Shown here: positions 38,744 to 50,239 of the stretch, one piece after another
Position numbering within the stretch: the first letter of the stretch is position 1
How the letters are laid out: each line of letters opens with the position of its first letter
From: Parietaria judaica
Lineage: Eukaryota > Streptophyta > Magnoliopsida > Rosales > Urticaceae
Direction of reading: 5' to 3'
DNA: 64,000 nt
Assembly (NCBI GenBank): GCA_954871525.1
Contig: OX940871.1
Span: 25,456,586 to 25,520,585 of the forward strand
The notes under the pieces: generated by a model
Told to the model about the DNA's origin: nothing
Databases searched by the model: none
Seen by the model: the letters and a program-made list of their open reading frames with translations, nothing else
Position numbers and translations under genes: made by a program

Positions 38744-40958
38744 GTTCAGTGTATATTGTATTATAATAATAAGAGAGTTATATTTAGTCGTACCTATTCT
38801 GATTTGCGTTTTTTCTGTGTCGTTTGCGCTGCTTTGTCTGTCTATCTAAGTTGTTTACTTGAGGGATTGGTCTCTACTCTTCGTGTAATTAAGTATATAT
38901 GCTAATGAGTTATATAATGTCGTGTTTGCTTGTATGATTGATCATTTCTTTCGGTTATACACTATGGTTTCTGAATATAAAAGAGCAAAAAACTAAACAT
39001 CTTTATATTGACTTGTAACGTCTAATCTATCGGAATTTGTACATAGACCCGAACCCAGGAATCGTGCTCGAAACCGGAGTCGGGCCCAATGAAGGTCACA
39101 GGCACAATTGGGCTCCCGGACTCACACTGCTGAGTAAAGGGACCGAGTCCACATGAGCCCGCTGAAAAATTGCAGGATTAATAATTGGCTATTTAGATGA
39201 AATGGCTAAAGTTTATTAGGTCATAAATCATGAGTTTATAAATATGTGTTAATGAGCATCTAGACCCTAATCCTAGCCCCCGATAAATTTTGCTCGCCTT
39301 CCTAATAGCCTACTCATATTTTCTCCTCCCGGAGCAAAGTTTGTGTCGTCTTCCAATCACTGACGTCGACAAGGATCGACGTAGTGAGGCGGTCTCCGAT
39401 CTACTATCATTGGAGAATTCAAGAAGCGACATGGTGATGGGGCAGAGGCTCTCCCGAATTATGATTCCAAGGTTTCAAGGAACCGAGAAATCATGTTCAC
39501 GCATCTAGAGCCGCGTTAGATATTCCGAGGTTAAAAAGTAATTAAAGTTTGGTAACATCAAATTCGGTTATATTGTAATGTTGTCATTTTATCTAGATCG
39601 TTGTTCAAGGATATCCCAAAATTTCCACACATGAGATTGAGAATACCTGAAAATACCCAATTATGGTGTGAAAGCAAGACTGATAAAAACGCCAAAATTA
39701 GATTTTTTTTACAATTCCGAATAATTTTTCTGAATTTTTAGAGGTTCAAAATTTAGTGAGAACGTTTTTTGATTGATAACGAGAAATGACGCATCAATTC
39801 GCGACAGCCCAGCCTAGCCATGCCGCAAATGGAAATCAGCGGCACCCACGGCGGCAAAGGGAACCACAGCGATGCAATTTGTTATTGTTATTGTCATTCT
39901 CAGCGAAGCCGTGGAAGGCGCAATTGTGTAGCATTACGCATGAGTGAAAAAGGCCAAGACGTAGGGCTTTTAGAAACCCTAGGGCTCCTACGAGGGCCAT
40001 TGAGCCTAGCAACACTCGTACTCGAGTCATAGCCAACTAGTCGATAGGCCTAATGCTAATGAATGAGCATTAATCCAACACGAAAATCATTCTCACTTTT
40101 ACAAAAAAGAGCATGTTCTTGTTAATAGTTAATAATAATATTATTTTGTTGTACACTATATATACCACGGTTCAACTTACCGAACTTGTCGATAAATCGC
40201 TTGCCGTTATCGATGGATTAATCGATAACTTACCGGATTATTGACGGAAAACTAATAATACTGTAGCTTACCGATTATCAATCTTTTCGATGATTATCGA
40301 CGGATTATCGACACTTATCGAGGATTATTGATGAAAAATCACTAAAATATTATTAAGAATATATTTACTAATTTTATAATGTTGATAAAACTTTAAAAAT
40401 GCCAAAAATAAAATACTTTCATACTTAAACATAGGTAAATAAAATATAGTCTCACTCTCACGTACGTAAATAAAATCATCGAAAAGTGCAAAATTTCTTG
40501 AAAATTACATATTTTTGTTATTTTTTAAGATGTTTGCCGATTTTCGACAAAAAGCATGAAAAACTACTGGCATGACCGTCTTACCGATAACTACCAGCAA
40601 GACAGGTAATCGAAGATTATCGAAGATAATCATGGAAAAGACGAACCTTGATATATACTGACTTCTAGTTAAATAATGGTCCTTTTTTTATATAATAAAG
40701 TCTATCAAATCAGGATTACTCGCCACAATTTTAGTTAAACATTTCATGATAATTTCAGTCCATACTTGAAAAGAAAAAAAAAACACTTACACTTATCATG
40801 TCAAAAATTTCCACGACTCAACATCTAAAAACACCACATGAAAATCATTGAAAAACTGCAAGCATAAATAGTAATACTGTTCTCTGGGAAGACCTACAAA
40901 ACAAGAGTAAAGCAAAAGTTCGGACTCGAGACTACAGGATTCACGAGACACGTATCTC
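38744..40958. other. Intergenic, no gene supported
   Basis: The stretch contains the 3' flanks of the peroxidase and RPSA genes. A stretch of TTATCG/CGATAA-rich repeat lies at 40150-40650. Short reading frames at 39290-40036 show no family features on either strand. Confidence 0.5.
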
Positions 40959-42628
40959 TCATTCCCAGCCTGTGGGAGGGGCCGCACCTTCGACAGGTGG
41001 CAGTTGCACCGGTGCAGCCACCGCGTCCCAACCCTCTGCCGCAGGAGCTGCATAAAAGATCACAGGGAGAACATTCTTATCTATCTGAAAGTAGTTCAAT
41101 AAAATATCATACAAACTACAAAGAGTATACTTTATCCGAGTGTAGGTAAAAGCATTTTCACTGGTACTTATCCCAGTGTAGGTAAAAGCATTTTCACCGG
41201 AAACCGGTTCATTGAAAACCGAATAACCGAAAAAGTTTGGTTCTATTGAAAGAACAGAAACTATATGGTACCGGTTTAGAAACAGGTATTCAACTATATA
41301 AGTTTCCATAAAAAAAATGGCTTTGATACTCACCGTCGGCAGTCCAGCTCACACCGGGAGCAGCAGGAATGGCCTGTGGTGCGTCTGTGGGCCACGGAGC
41401 ATCGCTGACTTGGGCAGGCCATTGGTCTGCAGCCAGCGCACCCGATGAGAAATCAGGAATTCCGTAGTCCGTAGCCACAACGGCCTCTTCCTCGTCCTCT
41501 TGCTTAGCCTCCTCGGGCTCCCTGTAAAAGAACAAGTCCACCTGCAGAGCGGTAAAGCCATTACAATCCTTTAACAATACATTTCATGGGATTTAGACGA
41601 ATCGCCGCCTTCTGTTATTACCATGATGTCCCACTTGTGGCCGGGACGAATGGTGCCACGCATCTGCAGAACCATCCTCGCCAGCAGCCAGAAGAGACAC
41701 CCGATGCTGTGCTTGCCCTTGTTGTTAGCGGGGATTCCGATGTCAACGTAGCGCATCGGAGAGTCGGTGTCACAGAAGGCGATGGTGGGGATGTTTCCAA
41801 GGGCAGCTTCCTTGATGGGCTACACAGAACAACAATAAAAAATCAATCAAACTTCTTACGAATCCTCAAATAAAATATATTTATCCCGACACCGGGTTTT
41901 TTAAGATCTCTTTTCAGATATAAGTAGATTACATTCAAATCAAAGTAAAAAACACTGTCGAGACTAAAAATATTGTATAATTTGGGGCTAAAACAAAACC
42001 CTAAAAGCTAAACTATTGTAATTTAATACCCGATTGTGATTTTTATAAGCCTTGACTCGAGTTCCAGTTTTTCAACTGTTTCGAATAGAAAACGAAACCG
42101 ACAGCTGACGAAGCAAACACCTGGTGGTCGGTGCGGGGGTCAGTAAGGATGAGGAGGCGGGGCTCGTTGAAGGAGGTCTGGAGCTGGTTGGTGAAGGTTC
42201 CAGGGGTGTGCCTCCCGGCGATGGAGTGCGCACCAGTGTACTGGGCGAACTTCATCACAGCCCTCTGACCGTACGGCCTCGCCGACTGGACGATAATGTC
42301 CTGCGCGTTCTCGATGGCCACGATAACCCTCGCCGCGAGCTGGAGCTTCTCCCATGTCTTACCCAAGTTGATAATGTAAATCCCTAAATCCCACCACAAA
42401 TTCCATCACCACCAAACAAATCGAAGCAAACCCTAATAGAAACACAGAGCTTGCGGCGATCTTTAGACCAGAGCACAAAAATGGCGTACCGTCGTTGCGG
42501 CGCTTGAAGACGTAGCGCTCCATCTGGTAGTCGCAGTTCTTGGTGCCGAGGTGGACCTCCGCCGCCAACATCATCTGGATGTCGGCCTCCTTCTGGGTGA
42601 GCTGACGCGCCGGAGCCGGGGTCGCCAT
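40959..42628 (-). CDS. RPSA: 40S ribosomal protein SA (uS2, p40), 298 aa
   Basis: Exons on the minus strand: 42628-42490, 42383-42121, 41819-41622, 41541-41334, 41047-40959. All are GT-AG, phases agree, sum 897 nt, the same length as I recall for Arabidopsis RPSA. Features are [35 protein letters not shown] split by intron 1, LTDPRTDHQ, and [20 protein letters not shown]. The C-terminal tail is acidic and Ala/Pro/Trp-rich and ends PTGWE. The protein is a component of the small cytosolic ribosomal subunit, needed for 18S rRNA maturation. Its divergent neighbour is the mitochondrial bL12 gene. Confidence 0.95.
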
Positions 42629-42722
42629 TGTCGCAGATTGAGGGTTCTTCCGAAGAGAGGTTTAGAGTGCGAACGAAGACGAAGACGAAGCTATCTTCTT
42701 CTTTTTGTATCGGCACGCTTTG

Positions 42723-42730
42723 AAACCCTA
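42723..42730 (+). promoter_or_regulatory. Telo-box upstream of RPSA
   Basis: AAACCCTA lies about 95 bp upstream of the RPSA start codon. Telo-boxes are common in plant ribosomal protein promoters and link them to cell growth. Confidence 0.6.
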
Positions 42731-42842
42731 GCTTTAGCTCCTCGCATTTGTTTCTTTTTTAATCATTTACTTTATATCTTATTATATAATTTTTTTAATA
42801 GCGGCATAAATATTTCATGTGTTTACCTTTTTAGTGGTATAA

Positions 42843-43016
42843 ATCAAGGTTTTAAATATCGCTTGCCGATGTCGTTTCGTATTTTTTATTTTACGGATAT
42901 ATCGCTTGTCGATTGGTATCTCATAGGTAAATCGATGGATATATCGTTTCTCATATCCTCGAAAAAAGATTTTTGATGGGCATGCCGATGAATATTCGAG
43001 AAATTTAATACCTTGA
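42843..43016. repeat. Dispersed repeat of about 175-185 bp, copy A
   Basis: Runs from ATCAAGGTTTTAAATATCGC to GAAATTTAATACCTTGAT. It matches 45634-45818 and 46062-46247 in inverted orientation. Unclassified, no coding content. Confidence 0.7.
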
Positions 43017-43744
43017 TATAAATTAGGGGTGGCAAGTCGGGTTTCATGTCGTACTCATGCCGGGTCTAAACAGGTTACAAAAATAACTTGTTTTGAAAAT
43101 AAATAACTCGTAACATTAACTTGTTTGGAACCGGATACGGTTAACCTTAACCTGTTTTCAAAATAATCCGATTACGGTTATTTTAAACTGGATAATTTTT
43201 TGTTACGGTTTTAAAATTCGGTTATCTGTATTTTTGCACACCCCTATTAAATTCCATGGCATATGCCTAATCCTATTTTATCATGGTAAAAGTATATAAA
43301 GAACATTTTTTGTCTCACTATAAGTACCAAATAGCTTCCGTTATGGCTCATCTGTCGAATGTCACTCTCGCGTCTCCAATGAGCGTTGCCCACCATCGCA
43401 GATGTCCATCAACTTGAGAAACGCGATTACGGCTTTCAGGTTTTAAGAAATTGTGAATTTAGGATTCGTATGGTTTGTAGGTTCGAAGGAGTTTGAAATG
43501 TAATTTATTTGAAGAATAAAATGTGTTTGCAATTAATGAATCATAACAAAAGTCATTTGGTACTTACGATGAGACGAATATGGTATTTTTTGGTACTTTT
43601 ACCACGATAAAATAAAAGTAGGAATAGGCAATGAAATTTTGTATACTATAAGATACTTTTGCCTAGATTTACCCTTAAAAAATAAGAACTGAAAATTTAT
43701 TGCTTTCATTGTGTCATTTTAATTTTTAAGACTTCTTATCTAGA
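43017..43744. other. Spacer between RPSA and bL12m
   Basis: AT-rich non-coding sequence between the divergent genes. Nothing specific was seen up to the Site II cluster. Confidence 0.4.
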
Positions 43745-43814
43745 GCCCAATATGAAGCCCAAAAATAATAGCCAAGGCCCACATTGACCTTCTTCAACAT
43801 AGAGACTAGGGTTT
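43745..43814 (+). promoter_or_regulatory. Site II-like and telo-box cluster upstream of bL12m
   Basis: Three GCCCA cores lie at 43745-43749, 43757-43761 and within GGCCCA at 43776-43781. A reverse telo-box AGGGTTT follows at 43808-43814. Site II (TGGGCY) plus telo-box combinations are typical for plant nuclear genes of mitochondrial and ribosomal proteins. Confidence 0.55.
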
Positions 43815-43949
43815 ATCACCGAAAACACCGATTTGCAGAAACTCGAGCTTGGAAGCCATGGAAGCTTGATGGATCGAGCTCAACAGTCGTCTTCCCCAAT
43901 GCAAATGTAATAACTCTCGCTGCCTGAATCAGTGATTTGTTCTAGGAAA

Positions 43950-44543
43950 ATGAGGTATCTCCGATTCATAGCCTCGAATTTTTCCCGAAGAACCATTTCT
44001 CCAAACCCTAGCTTCCATTGTCAGCGAGCTCCGAATCCGCGACCTTCTTGTCAGCCGATCGGAAATCGCATTGCCTCCAATTACACCACATCGTCGCCGG
44101 AAAAGCCTCAGTCGGAGAAGGCGGTTGCAATCGCCGACGAGATCGCGGCGTTGACGCTTCTAGAAGTCGGAGACCTGACGGAAGTTTTGCGCGAGAGGCT
44201 TGGCGTGAAGGAGATGCCGACGATGGCGGTGATGCTACCGGGGATGGGATTCGGCGACCTGAGAGGCGGCCCCGGAGGCGGAGGGGGCGCGGGGGCCGGG
44301 AAGGGAGAGGAGAAGAAAGCGGCGGAGAAGACGGCGTTCGACGTGAAGCTCGAAGGCTTCGACGCTGCGGCGAAGATCAAGGTGATCAAGGAAGTGAGAT
44401 CGTTCACGGACCTAGGGTTGAAGGAAGCGAAGGAGTTGGTGGAGAAAGCTCCGGCGGTGATCAAGAAGGGCGCGACGAAGGAGGAAGCCGAGGCGATCAT
44501 GGCGAAGTTGAAGGAGATCGGGGCCAAAGTATCCATGGAGTGA
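43950..44543 (+). CDS. Mitochondrial ribosomal protein bL12m (L7/L12), 197 aa
   Basis: Single-exon gene. The N-terminus [17 protein letters not shown] is basic and Ser/Arg-rich, a typical mitochondrial presequence. The L12 N-terminal dimerisation part follows ([26 protein letters not shown]). A Gly-rich hinge comes next ([12 protein letters not shown]), then the C-terminal domain ([60 protein letters not shown]). bL12 forms the ribosomal stalk that recruits translation factors. An in-frame ATG 18 bp upstream exists, but the MRYLR start matches related plant proteins as I recall them. The region is GC-rich compared with its surroundings. Confidence 0.93.
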   Translation: MRYLRFIASNFSRRTISPNPSFHCQRAPNPRPSCQPIGNRIASNYTTSSPEKPQSEKAVAIADEIAALTLLEVGDLTEVLRERLGVKEMPTMAVMLPGMGFGDLRGGPGGGGGAGAGKGEEKKAAEKTAFDVKLEGFDAAAKIKVIKEVRSFTDLGLKEAKELVEKAPAVIKKGATKEEAEAIMAKLKEIGAKVSME

Positions 44544-45633
44544 GGTAATGATTTCGACTTTCTTCTTCGATTATACTATGATTCTGCCATTGATGATCGT
44601 TAGATGAAACTCAGTAGCTTCAAAGTCTTCTTGGTAGATTATAGCTTAGATGATCAATGTTTCTCAATGACATTGTGATCGAGCGAGAACCGAAAACGCT
44701 TGTGCTCGAGCTTGAAAACTATGTCGGGGTCGGAGATGTTCGAAAGTTCTTGGTTGCGTTTCCGTTCCTTTTTGGATTTGACTTGTGTGAATGTCTTGTC
44801 TAATTTCACCCGAAAATTGTGGATATATGCAAACGACATGTTCTTAGATTGCTGTAAACCGTTGCTCTAGCGCGTTACAAAATGGAACTCGAAAAACCCT
44901 TTTAACAGCATTCATTTTTCCCGTGAGTATGTTCATCGTCATTTAACTGATTCTTCGGAAGCTCAGTTGCTGCTAGTTCAGATTGTAGGGCATCGGTATG
45001 TGATTTTTCCATTGCCTGATCTGCGGTTTCAATTCTTGGTTTCGAATTGCAGGAGCGGAAGAATATGCAAATGCGACAACTTTTGCAGGATTAGCAGATT
45101 TAGTAGGAAGTTAGGGTTTTGTTGAGACGAGGAAGGTATAGGTCGGTCATCGCCGGGCTATCGGGATCGGGATTTCTTCATAATGAAGAGCAGTCTTTGA
45201 CATAAAAAGCTTTGCCTTTTTCTTTCCCATGTCACAAAAACACATAACCATGTTTTTAGAAGAAGAAAAAAAAATTCCAAGCGTAGAATAAATTAACATA
45301 ATAATTTATTATTTGAAAGACCCAAGTGGTTTTTGTTCACCATGGGTCCTTAATAATTGGTTGATTTACACTTGCATGGATGATTGTATATTGGCAATGG
45401 ATTGAATGATTGATTTGGCAGTTCTAAATTTTCATTACAAAGCTTAAGACGATATTAATCACGACTTTATTTGTGTCCCGTAAATTTAATTACGTCTCTT
45501 TCGACTTTGTCTTACTATCTTGTTTAAAGTTATAATAAACATTTTAACAGCTTAGAAACCGCGAACTGCCCGAGAGTCTAACTTTACGGGGTATAAAACT
45601 CTTGTAAGATTTAAATAATAGGTAATTGATTGC

Positions 45634-45818
45634 AAGGTATTAAATTTCTCGAATATTCATCGGCATGTTTATCGAAAATCTTTTTTTGAGGATATGCGAA
45701 ATGATATATACATCGACATATCCATCGACTTACCTATGAGATACACATCGACAAGCGATATATCCGTAAAATGAAAAGTGCGAAACGACATCGGCAAGCG
45801 ATATTTAAAACTTTGATT
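45634..45818. repeat. Dispersed repeat, copy B
   Basis: Begins AAGGTATTAAATTTCTCGAA and ends CGGCAAGCGATATTTAAAAC. It is inverted relative to copy A and in the same direction as copy C, 428 bp away. Confidence 0.7.
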
Positions 45819-46061
45819 GATTGTGCCGATCTGATTTTATTTTTATATTTGAAAATAATTATACTTGATTGATAAGTTGACAAGATTTTTGTATAGAATT
45901 GCTTATTTTTTGCTATAATTTTATAATAAAATTTTATATAAAACTACAAGTTTGAAAAGAGCTTCCACTATAATTTTATTCATATAAAAAAAAACATTTT
46001 TTAAAATCTCTACTATTACTTGATAAAGAAAAGCTGCAAATTAAAAATATAAAAGTTAAGT

Positions 46062-46247
46062 CAAGGTATTAAATTTCTCGAATATCCATCGGCATGCCCA
46101 TCGAAAAATCTTTTTTCGAAGATATGCGAAACGATATATTCATCGACATATCCATTATCATTACGTACGAGATACACATCGATTAGCGATATATCCGTAA
46201 AATAAAAAGTGCGAAACGACATCGGCAAGCGGTATTTAGAACATTGA
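46062..46247. repeat. Dispersed repeat, copy C
   Basis: Begins CAAGGTATTAAATTTCTCGA and ends CGGCAAGCGGTATTTAGAAC, with a few substitutions relative to copy B. Confidence 0.7.
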
Positions 46248-46900
46248 AGTTATGTAATAACACTATGTACAAAGCTAAAGTGTGATGAAATCTGGTACGT
46301 TGCAAATCAGTTACGAAAATTCCAAAAGCGATTTTAGGTTTTGGTCATGAGTTCTAAAAGTTAAAAAACGTAAGCTTTCTGAAGAAAAAAAAACACTTTC
46401 ATATTTTCTATGCAAATTACTTAAATATCTTTTATCTCCTAAAATCTCTATAACAAACAGATCAAACACCATATATGTCGATTACGCAAATTAACACTAA
46501 AATTAAGCAAAACACGTTAAACAAATTAATCTCCTATATATATATATTAAGTTAAGTAAACCCGAGAAGTAAATATAAGTATATATGTATGTATATATAT
46601 TAATCATAGTAAACGTTGAATTAGTTAGCAGCCACATAACTCCCTTAATCATAGTAATCCATGAATCATAGTAAACGATGAAAGAGTAAACTAAAAAATC
46701 TCCTACAATTTCTCAATAGAGTTTAAAAAGTAGTGTACAATTACGTGTATAAATATACACACAATTACATCAATATATACAAACTTGTATATTTGAAGCG
46801 GATCCTAATCATCCTCTTCAACTTTCATCTGGGAGGAAACTCAGAGCTCTTGAAGGCTATCTTCTTGTCCGTCCAAAACTGTGAGTTTTCTGATATACAG

Positions 46901-46936
<36 letters not shown>

Positions 46937-47231
46937 ACTTAATCTTCTCTCTGATTTAAGCCGAGTGTTATTCAACAAAAAATTATGTTGATTTGAACCT
47001 CAGTTGAAAAATAAGCTTGAGATACTAAAAAGTGAATGGAAACTCTATAAACAATTGATCATAGTAGTGGAGTAGTAAAATAAAGATTTTTATCGCGAAA
47101 CAAATAAATTTACCAACTTAAAAGTTTAAATTACAACCAAATAACACCCTTTTTTTTTTTGCAAGAGAATAAAATATTCAGTAAATTGCAAAGAAGGTAT
47201 TTCTCCCGACTTTGAAGATAAACTTGATACG

Positions 47232-47765
47232 ATGTTCAAGGATATAGTTGCAACCGGAGCATTTGCATTAGCGTCTACATCTAACCCTCGTCATTGCGAT
47301 GGTAAAGAAACATTTCCTAGTTTTGACGTCTTAAAAGAAAGAAGTGATGAATCGGAGGATCCAATTTCTCTGCCGAATCCTCAAAAGACTGTGAACGACG
47401 ACAACAAAAATCTTGTAGACATCAATAATTTTCCAAAGTTTAAGAAGTCTGGGGGAAGGAGCAAAGTCAGTGGATCTGCAAAATTATCTTCGCAAATCGG
47501 ATGTCTTGTTAAGGCAACTGAAGAGCGAAGTAACACCATATACGTAGTACGCAAAAGAGTTGCCTGGCACTAGTATCACTGAAGTAATGGACGATGTTTT
47601 GTCGCTGCGTGGTATTGAAGTAGGACATCCAACGTGACTTTTTGCGACAACACTATTTATGAATCGCGAGAAGAGAGAGATGTTTGCAACGATGAAAGAT
47701 CCGGCGACTAAAAAATGTTGGCTCACATACGAGTATAATCTAGTTTATGACACTAGTTTAGATAG
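47232..47765 (+). pseudogene. MYB/SANT-like (Harbinger-associated) protein remnant
   Basis: An open frame to 47573 reads ALASTSNPRHCDGKETFPSFDVLKE. Past its stop, in shifted frames, the sequence resembles TSITEVMDDVLSL, IEVGHPT and FMNREKREMFATMKDP. This is the C-terminal wording of Myb/SANT-like proteins encoded by PIF/Harbinger transposons and their plant domesticates. The N-terminal DNA-binding domain is absent and the frame is broken. Confidence 0.5.
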
Positions 47766-48747
47766 AGCTCCCAAGTAATCTTGTGCTTTTGAAGTTTAAT
47801 TATTTAATTTCATAAGCATTCTTATTATTATATGAGAACTAGACTTATTGTTTTGCATTTATTTTTTATATAGTGGAGCTAGTCTTATTATATATGTGAA
47901 CCATGTCTTGTTTATATTTCTTGGTTACTAATTTTTTTTTCATTAAGTTACGGATTTTAGTATTAATAATTATTTCATCAAATTAAATTTATTGTTACGA
48001 TATTACATATATATTTTCAGGAACAAATGAATATCACATCAGATGATGACTTTGAAATTATTGTCAAAAAGGAAAATAATGACCACGTTGACCTTATACG
48101 GAAAACTGCTCATTAATGCAAAATTATTTAGATACATACATAAAGTTCCATGTAGGGATTAAAAAAAAAGGGCGCATATTTTCCTACAAGAGATATTGAA
48201 GGGAAATAGAGTTCGGTGCCAAAGAATGTTCATAATGAAAAAAAGAAGTTTTCAAAAGTTTGTGCAATGACTTAGAAACAAGTTATGGATTCAAAGGTTG
48301 ATGACAAGTATTCTAGGACATTAGCTGTTATAAAGTTAATCAGTTTGTGCTCAAGTCGACGTAAGTGAGATTGGAATGCAGTGGTCCCTCGAAAAGGTCG
48401 AAGATGGAAGAGTCCTTGAGTTAATTTTTATTAAAAATACTTTTTAGGGAAGGTATTTTTAAGTATTTCATAAATCATTGGTGTATCTATATTATTTTTT
48501 TCTCATATGTAATCGTCCTTACGTGCGGTGGAGAATTATTCTAGCAAAAGGATTGTAAAACGAGCATGTCGACGGAAAAGCCAAAAAATATTACAAAAAT
48601 TTAACTATTATTATTAATATTAATAGGACGTTTGAATTATACATAAAACGAAACAAATATATAATATTAATACTAAGTTTAAAATATTATACTATAATTA
48701 ATTATTTTATTATACATATTATAATTGAAGCGATCAAGTTGGTAAAG
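47766..48747. other. Degraded spacer, no gene
   Basis: AT-rich sequence with no sustained frame. Fragments near 48000-48440 may continue decayed transposon sequence but cannot be assigned. Confidence 0.4.
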
Positions 48748-48893
48748 TAAAACCTCTATAAGTTAATAATGTTAGGACCGAAGGATTTTATTATATTATC
48801 GAGGTTATTAATTTATCGAGGTAAAATTTAGTCATATTATTTTGAGTCGGGACTATACAAAATTATTATTTTATCGAGGTTCTACTATATTTG
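48748..48893. repeat. MITE-like repeat, copy 2
   Basis: AAACCTCTATAAGTTAATAA...TTATCGAGGTTATTAATTTATCGAGG...ATCGAGGTTCTACTATA. It is related to 27418-27570 in the dehydrin intron. Confidence 0.6.
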
Positions 48894-49000
48894 ACAGGAC
48901 AAAAAAGTCTCACATGTAGTTCTAATAAGCAAAGATTGGGTATTTGTGAGACAAAAAAATCCCACATCGAATACGCATGGAATAAAGAGTAGGTCGAAGG

Positions 49001-49575
49001 GGTGAGCATGGGTTGGGTTGGGCCGCCCCGATACTTTTTATGGACCCGACCCGACCACTTCGGGTTCCTAAAAAAAAGCCCGATCCGACCCAAAATTTTT
49101 TAATGCCCGAACCAAACCAACCCGATAAAAATCGGGTTGGGTTGGTTTGGGTCGCCATGGCCCGATTAATTAAAATTTACTCTTATATAACAAAAAATAA
49201 TATGAAAAAAATACATCAATGTAACTCAAAATTCAAGTAAAAATACCCCAAACAAATTTAATCAAACAAACATATTCTAAACAATGTAAAACATGAAAAT
49301 GAGAGATTGAACGGTCTTTAAATGTAAATAAAATTGAGAATGAGAAATTTTTAAAGACTAAAGATTGCACTACTTGAATAAAAATTAATATAAAATATAT
49401 ATTAATTATATTGGTCGGGTCAGAGACCCCGACCCGACCCAAGGTTTTGGACCCGACCCCGACCCGAATAATGGTCGGGTCCGGCCCGATCCGACCCAAT
49501 TTTGGGCGGGTTAGATTGGGGTCGGGTCTCCAACGGATTGGGTTGGGCCATCGGGTTGGGTCTAAAATGCTCACC
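49001..49575. mobile_element. hAT-type MITE with 8-bp target duplication
   Basis: Ends GGTGAGCATGGGTTGGG... and ...AAAATGCTCACC are inverted. Inner GGGTTGGGTCGGG-type blocks pair as well. Flanks GTCGAAGG (48993-49000) and GTCGAAGT (49576-49583) match at 7 of 8 positions, fitting the 8-bp duplication of hAT elements. The core is AT-rich and non-coding. Confidence 0.8.
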
Positions 49576-49583
49576 GTCGAAGT

Positions 49584-50239
49584 GTTATAAATAGCAAGTG
49601 TATTGTACCAAATGAAACCAATGACATTACCTCTGATCCCATATCAAATACACATTGAACGAGTGCATTGGGATCAAAGGTCATTACCACTTTCAATGTT
49701 GATCCCTCTAGGTCTTTCAATGTTGATCCCTCTAGGTCAACGAATTTTTTCTAGGGAACTTACTCGACTTCAAAACGAGACGACCACCTTCTTTAAGGAA
49801 ATTGGGTGACTTTTTTATATCGATCACTGTGTATGTCAAACTGAACGTGGATCTTCTGGCAAAAATATTCACACGTATCTCATCTTCTCCAAGGTTGATC
49901 GGAGGTAACCATGAATGGTTTATAGAAGAGAAATGAGAGATAGTTGTCGAAGCAAAACTAAAAATCTAAGTGTATGTCGAACTAAATGTGGATCAAAGAC
50001 GAAATTTCATAATATAACCATATTTGACTATTATTTTATCTAAATTATATTATTTAACTCTAATCATAAAGCCAAAAAGTAAATTTACAATTTTCTAGTC
50101 AACAAAATTAAAATACACCGCTCTGCCCGCCGTTTAAAACGACATCTCGGGAAAGTCCAAACTCGCGAAAACGACACCGTCTCGAGCTGACTACCTTCAT
50201 TTCCCTCCCAATCATCTCAAACGACACCGTCTCGTTGAA
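49584..50239. other. Upstream flank of the FOLT1 gene
   Basis: Non-coding. A short direct repeat TTTCAATGTTGATCCCTCTAGGTC occurs twice at about 49692-49738. The FOLT1 promoter is presumably within the last few hundred bases. Confidence 0.45.

Larger units (their letters stand above)
44544..47231. other. Intergenic with repeats, no gene
   Basis: 3' flank of bL12m, followed by AT-rich spacer with two copies of the dispersed repeat (listed separately), an (A)n run near 46905-46930 and TATATA stretches near 46540-46600. No coding signal was found. Confidence 0.5.

Noticed and set aside
44018..44548. 176-codon Gly/Arg-rich frame
   Set aside because: Alternative frame of the GC-rich bL12m coding region.
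47232..47573. 113-codon frame as an intact gene
   Set aside because: Similarity to Myb/SANT-like proteins continues past its stop in other frames, and the DNA-binding part is missing.
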